Shown piece after piece: positions 1 to 4,581 of a DNA stretch of 8,106 nucleotides. Numbering within the stretch: the stretch's first letter is position 1; each line of letters begins with the position of its first letter. The stretch lies in assembly GCA_005880175.1 (NCBI GenBank), contig VBJR01000112.1, positions 1 to 8,106 of the forward strand. Reading direction: 5' to 3'. The notes beneath the pieces were generated by a model. It was given only the letters and a program-made list of their open reading frames with translations, made no database searches and was not told where the DNA came from. The position numbers and the translations under genes were made by a program. This DNA is from Chloroflexota bacterium (GTDB lineage Bacteria > Chloroflexota > Dormibacteria > Dormibacterales > Dormibacteraceae).

Positions 1-1
1 C

Positions 2-400
2 GCGCTGATCTTCGGCGGCAGCCGCGAGGTGGAGTGGCTGGAGCGCATCTCCGCGCTCGCCGGCGAGTTCGAGGAGCCCGAGCGGACGGTGACCACGACC
101 GGCGGGCGCGAGGAGCGGTCGGTGGCCGAGCGGCCAGCGCGACGACGGGTGCTGAGCGTGGAGAGCCTGGCCCGCCTCCCGCGCGGCGAAGCGGTGCTGC
201 TCACCGAGGGCGAGGTGCTGCGGGTGCTGGTGCCGCCGCTGCACGCCCAGAGCGGCGGCGCGCTGCGGCCACTGGCTCGAGTGCTCGGCAGGCCGTCCGC
301 CGCCGCACCGGTTCTGCAGGCCGCTCCCTCCTCCGAGTTGGAGGAGCCAGGCTCCAACCTGGAGGAGTCAGGCTCCAGGCCGGCGGGCCCGGCGCTGTGA
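2..400 (+). CDS. C-terminal fragment of a probable TraG/VirD4-like conjugative coupling protein (5' end outside window)
   Basis: The frame is open to the left window edge, so this is only the last 132 residues of a longer protein. It begins ALIFGGSREVEWLERISALAGE, continues with a charged linker, then has RRVLSVESLARLPRGEAVLL. This resembles the end of TraG/TraD/VirD4-type ATPases (TraM-recognition / TraG-D C-terminal region), where a GG strand, a helix and a late 'R-x-x-L-x-LP-x-G-x-A-L-L' element occur. Such proteins are inner-membrane-associated hexameric ATPases that deliver relaxase-DNA or effectors to a type IV secretion channel. The Walker motifs would lie upstream and cannot be seen. 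The last ~25 residues are a low-complexity tail with a duplicated LEEPGSN/LEESGSR heptad. A GTG at 29 is in frame but is probably internal. The stop overlaps the next start (GTGA). Family assignment is from pattern memory of a short C-terminus, so it is moderate only. Confidence 0.55.
   Translation, partial: ALIFGGSREVEWLERISALAGEFEEPERTVTTTGGREERSVAERPARRRVLSVESLARLPRGEAVLLTEGEVLRVLVPPLHAQSGGALRPLARVLGRPSAAAPVLQAAPSSELEEPGSNLEESGSRPAGPAL
338..379 (+). repeat. 21-bp tandem duplication in the coupling-protein tail
   Basis: Two adjacent 21-bp units (338-358 and 359-379) encode LEEPGSN and LEESGSR. The first 18 bases of the units differ at only two positions. Each unit also holds a GGAG..GGCTCC near-palindrome. 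The repeat is in frame and lies in the disordered C-terminal tail, so it probably arose by slippage and may tolerate length change. Confidence 0.7.
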
Positions 401-855
401 GCCTGGACCGAAGCGGCGGCGTGGAGCGCGCGCTCACGTGCGCCGCCCCCTACCTGGCCGGCCTCGCCGCCACCTACGCGGCGCTGTCGGTCCTGCTCTG
501 GCTGGCCGGCGAGGTAGGGGGCTGGCTGTGGACGCGGCGCTGGCCGTCCGCCGGAGCCGGCGATGCGCTCGCCGTGCTGGCCACCCCGGCGCGCGGCGCC
601 CACAGCGGTCAGGCCGCCATCGCCTGGTGGGACTCGCTGGAGCGTGGGCTGCCGCGGCTGGCCGAGGAGTTCCGCTCCTGCCGGCAGGGCTCCTGCCGCC
701 GGGTGCGCGATGTCCGGCCGGGCTGGGTCGAGGCGTTCGCCGGCGGCGACGTCGCGCACGCGGTCATCGAGGAGATGCTGCGCTCCGACTGGCAGGGCTG
801 GTTCCCGTCCTGGCCGCGGGCGGACGAAGACCCGGCGGCGGAGGCGGGCGGCTGA
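397..855 (+). CDS. Small membrane-anchored protein of unknown function in the conjugation-like operon
   Basis: A 152-residue protein whose GTG start overlaps the upstream stop by four bases (GTGA). An in-frame GTG at 421 is the alternative. The frame is open further upstream, but that extension is an Arg/Ala/Gly-rich shadow of the coupling-protein gene. A hydrophobic segment at about residues 17-38 (PYLAGLAATYAALSVLLWLAG) is followed by WLWTRRW, so one N-terminal transmembrane helix with the rest probably cytoplasmic under the positive-inside rule. The soluble part (about 50-152) is helical and rich in Trp, with a Cys pair in SCRQGSC. It ends in an acidic tail (ADEDPAAEAGG). I do not recognise a family. 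Position directly after a T4SS coupling-protein-like gene suggests an accessory role in the transfer machinery, by context only. Its stop overlaps the next ATG (TGATG). Confidence 0.7.
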   Translation: MSLDRSGGVERALTCAAPYLAGLAATYAALSVLLWLAGEVGGWLWTRRWPSAGAGDALAVLATPARGAHSGQAAIAWWDSLERGLPRLAEEFRSCRQGSCRRVRDVRPGWVEAFAGGDVAHAVIEEMLRSDWQGWFPSWPRADEDPAAEAGG

Positions 856-1631
856 TGGGCTATGAGCACTACCTCTGGCGGCCGCCCGAGCTGGACCTGG
901 AGCGCTGGCGGGAGTGGGTCGGCGACGTGCGCCAGATCCTCTCCGAGCTGCCGGCGTCGGTGCCCAAGACGTACTACCCGCTCGACGGCTCGCCGGTCAC
1001 GGTGCGGGCGCCGCTCGTCGTGACGGGTCCGATCGGGAACGAGGGGCGGCCGCAGCTGAACGACGGCAGGGTGGCGTTCAACGGCGGCGGCTGGGCGGAT
1101 GTGGAGGGGCAGCCGCAGCGGCTGTGGGGCGCGAGCTTCTGGGTGGACCGCGTCTACGGGCCGCCGGAGTTCGATCCCCCGCTACCGAACGACCCTTTCG
1201 CCGACCTGGAGCCCAGGCCGGACGAGCGCGGCTGGTGGTGCGAGAGCTACAAGACCAACCAGCGGCCGTACGACCTGCCGGTCACCGCCTCGCTGATCCG
1301 CCTCGCGCACAGGTTCCCCGAGGGCGTCCAGGTCAGCAGCGATGGCGGCCCCGAAGACTGGCAGGCCGGGCTGGAGCTCTGCCGCCAGGTGTTCGGCCAC
1401 GCCGAGCTGCCGTTCGCGGTGGACGGCGGGCCAGATGCCGCCGGTCCCGATCGGCTCAACGATCTCCTGGCCAAGCGTGACGGCGGGCGGCTGGCGCCGC
1501 ACGAGGCCGGCGAGCTGCGCGACCTGCTCGATCGTGACCTGGAGGCCGGTCGCGAGGCCGTTCCGGGCGATGAGGCCGGCCGCCAGATGGATGATCGCGC
1601 GCCCGCCGCCGGCCACGAGGCCGAGCCATGA
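855..1631 (+). CDS. Phage-type 'MGYTHY'-like uncharacterised protein with shared C-terminal tail module
   Basis: A 258-residue protein starting MGYEHYLWRPPELD. I associate this with a widespread uncharacterised family in phages and mobile elements that starts MGYTHY and carries an FNG motif, a C-K-T-x-x-x-PYD-x-x-VT element and a VSSDG-DW element. All are visible here: FNGGG at 75-79, WWCESYKTNQRPYDLPVT at 127-144, VSSDGG at 160-165, and DW at 169-170. No biochemical function is known to me. Residues 199-231 are a DRLNDLLAKRDGGRL..EAGELRDLLDR module also present in the next two proteins. The final 27 residues (ending DDRAPAAGHEAEP) match the end of the next protein (DDRAAVVDHEAER). The start codon shares one base with the upstream stop, and its own stop overlaps the next ATG (ATGA), implying translational coupling. 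Confidence 0.85.
   Translation: MGYEHYLWRPPELDLERWREWVGDVRQILSELPASVPKTYYPLDGSPVTVRAPLVVTGPIGNEGRPQLNDGRVAFNGGGWADVEGQPQRLWGASFWVDRVYGPPEFDPPLPNDPFADLEPRPDERGWWCESYKTNQRPYDLPVTASLIRLAHRFPEGVQVSSDGGPEDWQAGLELCRQVFGHAELPFAVDGGPDAAGPDRLNDLLAKRDGGRLAPHEAGELRDLLDRDLEAGREAVPGDEAGRQMDDRAPAAGHEAEP
1449..1547 (+). repeat. Shared C-terminal module, copy 1
   Basis: Encodes residues 199-231 of the first tail-bearing protein: DRLNDLLAKRDGGRL-APH-EAGELRDLLDR-DLEA. It is predicted as two amphipathic helices joined by the G-x-L-x-P turn. The core from 1503 to 1534 is 32 bases identical to copy 2, and the first 26 of these are identical in all three copies. Confidence 0.9.
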
Positions 1632-2362
1632 CGCTCTCCACCCACGTCTACGTGCTGGGCCAGGCCGACGTGCACGAGGTGTTCCACACCTGCCGCCGGC
1701 TGCTCGGCTGCGAGCCGCACCACGCCTTCACCGACGGCCCGTGGATGGGTCAGGAGGACCCAGACCACTGGTGCCTCTGGAACCAGAGCGGGCAAGAGTT
1801 GCCGGCGTGGCTGCGCGTCCAGTACCGCTCCAGTGGCGTGCCACTGCGCACGCCCGAGCAAACCATCGCTCACAACGAGGGGTGCGAGGAGGCCGACCGC
1901 CAGCAGGCGTGCTGGCTCGACGTCGACTTCGACGCCGGCTACGAGTACCGCGACGAGCAGGGCGGGTGCGGCGAGTTGCACGCGCGGCTCGTCGCTCAGC
2001 TCGGGCGGCACCTCGACTCCAAGGGCATCGCCTGGTCGTGGAAGAACGAGTTCAGCGGCGAAGTCCACGATGGCCCCGACCAGTACGAGCGACTCGCCGA
2101 CCTGTGCCACCGCGACGTCGCGAACCAGGAGTGGTTCCGGAACATCGTGTGGCCGGGCGGACCCGGGTGCAGCGCGACCGCACCGGCGGTCGGCCCCGAT
2201 CGCGTCAACGAGCTGCTGGCCAAGCGCGACGGCGGGCGGCTCACACCGCCGGAGGCCGGCGAGCTGCGCGACCTGCTCGATCGGGAGACCGACCTTGGCA
2301 GCGAGGTCGGGCGACAGCCTGACGATCGTGCCGCGGTGGTCGATCACGAGGCTGAACGATGA
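1628..2362 (+). CDS. Uncharacterised phage/mobile-element-type protein with shared C-terminal tail module
   Basis: A 244-residue protein starting MTLSTHVYVLGQADVHEVF. The N-terminal domain (about 1-180) has conserved-looking blocks CWLDVDFDAGYEYRD (95-109), GCGELHARLV (113-122) and WSWKNEFSGEVH (136-147). It resembles hypothetical proteins I recall from actinobacterial phages and integrative elements, but I know no assigned function. It shows no signal peptide or membrane segment. Residues 191-221 carry the DRVNELLAKRDGGRL..EAGELRDLLDR module shared with both flanking genes. The extreme C-terminus (GRQPDDRAAVVDHEAER) is also homologous to that of the preceding gene. The N-terminal parts of the neighbours do not look alike, so this is a shared tail on different heads rather than a simple gene duplication. 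ATGA overlaps occur at both ends. Confidence 0.85.
   Translation: MTLSTHVYVLGQADVHEVFHTCRRLLGCEPHHAFTDGPWMGQEDPDHWCLWNQSGQELPAWLRVQYRSSGVPLRTPEQTIAHNEGCEEADRQQACWLDVDFDAGYEYRDEQGGCGELHARLVAQLGRHLDSKGIAWSWKNEFSGEVHDGPDQYERLADLCHRDVANQEWFRNIVWPGGPGCSATAPAVGPDRVNELLAKRDGGRLTPPEAGELRDLLDRETDLGSEVGRQPDDRAAVVDHEAER
2198..2290 (+). repeat. Shared C-terminal module, copy 2
   Basis: Encodes residues 191-221 of the second tail-bearing protein: DRVNELLAKRDGGRL-TPP-EAGELRDLLDR-ET. The identical DNA core runs 2252-2283. After the module the homology with copy 1 continues to the stop codon (GRQ-x-DDRA-xxxx-HEAE). Confidence 0.9.
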
Positions 2363-3390
2363 ACGACCCGCATCTTCCAGGCCCCGCACGTGGTGCCGGT
2401 GGACCGCCACGGCCGGAGCTCGACCCCGGCGACGCCACGAACCTCATCGAGGGGAAGGCCGTCGAGGTCGAGACGACCGCGCTCCCGCCCGCACGAGTCG
2501 AGTACGTGACGCCCGCCGAGACCGCCCGCCTGCTGCGCGCGTCGCTGAAGCGGGAGTTCCCGAACGCCAGGTTCTCGGTGCGAACCTGCACGTACAGCGG
2601 TGGCGCCTCCATCGACGTCCGGTGGACCGACGGGCCGGCGACGGGCGCGGTCGGCACCGTGGCGGGGCAGTACCGCGGCGCCGGCTTCGACGGGTCGATC
2701 GACCTGAAGTACGGCATCACCCACTGGCTGATGCCGGACGGCACCATCAGCCTGCGGGAGAACGACGGGTCGGAGCGCTCGCGCGGCGTGGACCCGCACG
2801 TCAAGGGCGTGCGGCCGGTCGGAGCGCGGGCGGTGCGGTTCGGCGCCGACTACGTCCACTGCGAGCGTGACATCTCAGACGCCGAGCGCGTGCGCATGGT
2901 GGCGGAAGTTCAGCGGATCGGCACCGAGGAGCCGTACGGGCAGTGGTCGCTGGCGCTTGGCGACCGCTGGCAGACCTTCGGCAGCATCGAGGCCGCGGCC
3001 GCCGGGCTGTCCGACTACCTGGCCGGCAAGACCGACGTCGCCGATCCGCCGCCGGCCGATCGCCTCGACGAGCTGCTCGCGCGGCGCGATGAGCGACTGC
3101 TGGCGCCGCACGAGGCCGGCGAGCTGCGCGACCTGCTGGATCGCGACCTGGAGGCGGATTCGATCCCAGACCCGGGCCACGGCGACCCCAGCCGAGCGCG
3201 CGACGAAGGATCTGCGGTCACCGGCAGCCAACACGAGAAGAACTTCGCGGAGCTGGCCGCCGACGCTGCCGACCACTGGCAGCGGTCACGTTCGGAGTAC
3301 ACCCCAGAGATGTGGGCCGAGGATCAGCGCAGGGAGGCAGAGGCGCTTGCCCGGGGCGCGAACCCGGACTGCGGAGAGCCGCGGAGATGA
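2359..3390 (+). CDS. LPD29 (large polyvalent protein-associated) domain protein with shared tail module
   Basis: A 343-residue protein. After a Pro/Gly-rich N-terminus, residues about 46-125 match the pattern I know for LPD29, a domain associated with large polyvalent proteins of phages and conjugative elements. The visible elements are a YVTPAETARLLRASLKREFP helix (49-68), FSVR (72-75), YSGGASIDVRWTDGP (79-93) and FDGSIDLK (110-117). Such domains are thought to travel with DNA entering a new host; their activity is unknown. Residues about 165-230 (YVHCERDISDAERVRMV through QTFGSIEAAAAGLSDYLAGK) form a second unassigned region. Residues 234-266 are the tail module DRLDELLARRDERLL..EAGELRDLLDR. 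Here it is followed by a further 77-residue helical, charged extension (NFAELAADAADHWQR...) not found in the other two proteins. The start overlaps the upstream stop (ATGA). Confidence 0.85.
   Translation: MNDPHLPGPARGAGGPPRPELDPGDATNLIEGKAVEVETTALPPARVEYVTPAETARLLRASLKREFPNARFSVRTCTYSGGASIDVRWTDGPATGAVGTVAGQYRGAGFDGSIDLKYGITHWLMPDGTISLRENDGSERSRGVDPHVKGVRPVGARAVRFGADYVHCERDISDAERVRMVAEVQRIGTEEPYGQWSLALGDRWQTFGSIEAAAAGLSDYLAGKTDVADPPPADRLDELLARRDERLLAPHEAGELRDLLDRDLEADSIPDPGHGDPSRARDEGSAVTGSQHEKNFAELAADAADHWQRSRSEYTPEMWAEDQRREAEALARGANPDCGEPRR
3058..3156 (+). repeat. Shared C-terminal module, copy 3
   Basis: Encodes residues 234-266 of the LPD29 protein: DRLDELLARRDERLL-APH-EAGELRDLLDR-DLEA. 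The 26-base identical core runs 3112-3137. This copy has lost the DGG turn (DER instead) and is internal rather than near-terminal. Its second half (APHEAGELRDLLDRDLEA) is identical in protein sequence to copy 1. Confidence 0.9.
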
Positions 3391-3527
3391 TCCATCAGCG
3401 CCAGCCGACGCCAGCGCTCGCCGAGGAGGCCCGGCCGCGGTTCGGGGAGGAGATCGACGTGCCGGACCCTGCCAGCCCTACGGCCGATGCCCTTCGCGGT
3501 GTCGGTCGCTCGCCCACACAGACGTGA
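3387..3527 (+). CDS. Doubtful 46-residue ORF at the operon end
   Basis: The ATG overlaps the LPD29 gene's stop (ATGA), continuing the pattern of the operon, and GGAG sits just ahead of it. The product (MIHQRQPTPALAEEARPRFG...) is short, Pro-rich and probably disordered, ending GVGRSPTQT. I recognise no family. Its last 50 bases overlap a minus-strand micro-protein gene that has better protein character. It may be a real coupled micro-ORF, the stub of a decayed gene, or chance. Confidence 0.35.
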   Translation: MIHQRQPTPALAEEARPRFGEEIDVPDPASPTADALRGVGRSPTQT

Positions 3528-3645
3528 CCAAGCCGCCCAGCATGAGCAGCGCGACGTACCAAACCATTCCGCCGATCCTCGACTGCAGCGACGCGGCACC
3601 CAGCACGATGACCGCCGCGGGCACGAGCATCCACAACCGCCTCAT
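3478..3645 (-). CDS. Two-transmembrane micro-protein, 55 residues
   Basis: The minus-strand ATG at 3645 reads 55 codons to TAG at 3478-3480. The product MRRLWMLVPAAVIVLG... has two hydrophobic segments (residues 4-20 and 25-45, the second GGMVWYVALLMLGGLVTSVWA) and a charged C-terminus (SDRHREGHRP). N- and C-termini are probably both cytoplasmic. In such G+C-rich DNA, a run of membrane-type residues free of Arg/Pro/Gly excess is unusual for a shadow frame. A TATGCT hexamer lies exactly six bases before the ATG, consistent with a leaderless transcript; no Shine-Dalgarno is evident. It is convergent with, and overlaps, the 46-residue ORF on the other strand. Function unknown. Confidence 0.55.
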   Translation of the reverse strand: MRRLWMLVPAAVIVLGAASLQSRIGGMVWYVALLMLGGLVTSVWASDRHREGHRP

Positions 3646-3651
3646 ATCCGC

Positions 3652-3657
3652 AGCATA
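3652..3657 (-). promoter_or_regulatory. Candidate -10 box (TATGCT) for leaderless micro-protein mRNA
   Basis: TATGCT on the minus strand, six bases before the ATG at 3645, would put the transcription start at or next to the start codon. No convincing -35 hexamer is seen. Confidence 0.4.
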
Positions 3658-3703
3658 CGGACGCAGATGCCCCGATCCGAGAGCGGAATGCCGCCGGCCG
3701 CCC

Positions 3704-3994
3704 CACTGGTCCGCCGACGACCGCGAGAAGCGGGCCCTGCTGGAGCGGGGCCATCGCCGGGGCGGTGAACATGCGCCGTCACGGCGACCTGATCGCGTGG
3801 GCGAAGGAGCGCGGGCTGTTCGTCCGCGTCGCCCGCGTCAGACCACCGGGCAACCCCTACGTGCTCGGCAGGACGGCGACCAGGCGACCGGCGTCGGCAG
3901 GTACCGCCACGACCACGTGCAAGGCCGCGACGCCTACTCGCGCGACGCGTGCCGGCTGATCCGGTGGAGCTGCTCGACCATCGATCCGAGCTGA
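3704..3994 (+). pseudogene. Frameshifted remnant of a DUF4326 / ParB-associated-type gene
   Basis: Three stretches read as one protein only if the frame changes twice. The first is HWSADDREKRALLERG from 3704. The second is VNMRRHGDLIAWAKERGLF then GNPYVLGR from 3765, shifted by one base. The third returns to the first frame from about 3872: DGDQATGVGRYRHDHVQGRD, ending at TGA 3992-3994. The pattern 'VNMR-x-H-x-DLIAWA-x-x-x-GLFVR...GNPFVLG-R/K-DGDR' is one I associate with DUF4326 proteins of phages and mobile elements, often joined to ParB-like domains. The family's downstream GCWC...CHGDVL region is absent, so it is also truncated. A net single-base loss near 3870-3872 would break VLGRDGD. 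The assignment is by recall, not alignment. Confidence 0.5.
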
Positions 3995-4170
3995 TCGATC
4001 GAGCCGGTGAGCCAGCGGTGTTCAGGCGCCTGCGCTTCAGCGGTCGGCGCTTGCGCGGCGAGAGCCATCACCAGCGCGTCCGACGCCTGCCGCAGATGAT
4101 GGAGGGCTTGGGCCAGGTGCCTCGGCATCTGAGCGCGGAGGATGATCGTGTCCGGCGCCTGCCGATCCAT
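3934..4170 (-). CDS. Small helical protein of unknown function, 78 residues
   Basis: The minus-strand ATG at 4170 reads 78 codons to TAG at 3934-3936. An in-frame TTG five codons upstream (4185) is the alternative start. The product MDRQAPDTIILRAQMPRHL is followed by helices HLAQALHHLRQASDALVMALAAQ (about 18-40) and SIDQLGSMVEQLHRISRHASRE (about 57-78), separated by an Ala/Pro-rich linker. It is Gln/His/Leu-rich and amphipathic, with no signal peptide. Composition is more protein-like than surrounding shadow frames. TACGCT stands six bases before the ATG, matching the arrangement of the neighbouring minus-strand micro-gene. Its 3' end overlaps the last bases of the plus-strand DUF4326-like remnant. 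No family recognised. Confidence 0.5.
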   Translation of the reverse strand: MDRQAPDTIILRAQMPRHLAQALHHLRQASDALVMALAAQAPTAEAQAPEHRWLTGSIDQLGSMVEQLHRISRHASRE

Positions 4171-4176
4171 ACCCGT

Positions 4177-4182
4177 AGCGTA
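4177..4182 (-). promoter_or_regulatory. Candidate -10 box (TACGCT) for leaderless mRNA of the 78-residue protein
   Basis: TACGCT on the minus strand is six bases from the ATG at 4170, the spacing expected for a leaderless start. No clear -35 is seen at 17-18 bases. Confidence 0.4.
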
Positions 4183-4322
4183 CAAGTGTTCGGGAATCGG
4201 TGCTCACCAACTTCGGCCGCGGTTGGGCCCTGCCGGCGCAGGCAGCGGCGCTACCGCGGGTCACCTGGCCGACGCTCCGCGAGCCTCTGCAGCGGCCGGC
4301 CGCCCGTGGCTACGCTCCAGGC

Positions 4323-4352
4323 TCAACCGTTGCCATCATTGACCACGGTTGA
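4323..4352. promoter_or_regulatory. 8-bp inverted repeat, possible operator
   Basis: TCAACCGT (4323-4330) and ACGGTTGA (4345-4352) are perfect inverse complements with a 14-bp spacer. The block is locally richer in A+T than its surroundings, and two TTGAC boxes (4339 and 4349) lie ten bases apart within or beside it. It could bind a dimeric regulator upstream of the NTPase gene, but it lies about 230 bp from the start codon, so the link is weak. Confidence 0.3.
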
Positions 4353-4540
4353 CGACCTGGGTCTTGGGGTGGCGGCAGGCGAGCCCACGGCGCTGGCGCT
4401 CCGCATGGCTCCGGCGGGCCGATCCGGACCTTTCGGCCGCGTCCGAGCACGGTCCTGAGTTCGGAATCCGCATAGATCCCGGCGGGCCGGCCCGCCGCCA
4501 CTGCATGCCCAACGCCTCGCCGGTCCGCCGCTGGCACCGA

Positions 4541-4546
4541 TATGCT
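4541..4546 (+). promoter_or_regulatory. Weak -10 candidate for the STAND NTPase gene
   Basis: TATGCT, 35 bases before the ATG at 4582, is the only A+T-rich hexamer of -10 type near the gene. No TTGACA-like box stands 16-18 bases upstream. Confidence 0.25.
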
Positions 4547-4581
4547 GAACGGCGCAGCACCGGCATGTGGGATGGGGGAGC

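Larger units (their letters stand above)
4171..4581. other. Gene-poor interval upstream of the STAND NTPase
   Basis: About 410 bp between the divergent 78-residue gene and the large NTPase gene. Open frames are present on both strands but are Arg/Pro/Ala-rich and lack plausible starts. It contains an 8-bp dyad (4323-4352), a TATGCT hexamer (4541-4546) and the leader of the NTPase gene. I see no tRNA, terminator with T-run, or insertion-sequence end. Confidence 0.6.

Noticed and set aside
34..396. 5' extension of the small membrane protein's frame upstream of 397
   Set aside because: Composition is almost purely Arg/Ala/Gly/Pro and it runs over the coupling-protein end; GTG 397 with the GTGA overlap explains the gene better.
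1247..2410. 387-codon minus-strand open frame across the tailed genes, with internal repeats IEQVAQLAGL
   Set aside because: The repeated segments are antisense readings of the shared tail modules; the plus-strand genes are coupled and carry family motifs.
2867..3703. Plus-strand frame open from inside the LPD29 gene into the region after it
   Set aside because: Over the LPD29 gene it is a shadow; only the portion from about 3704 shows protein-like pieces, and those were kept as the DUF4326-like remnant.
3972..4004. Nested inverted repeats GCTCGA/TCGAGC and ATCGAT/ATCGAT
   Set aside because: Lies inside the 78-residue coding frame and is explained by codon content; no independent sign of a binding site.
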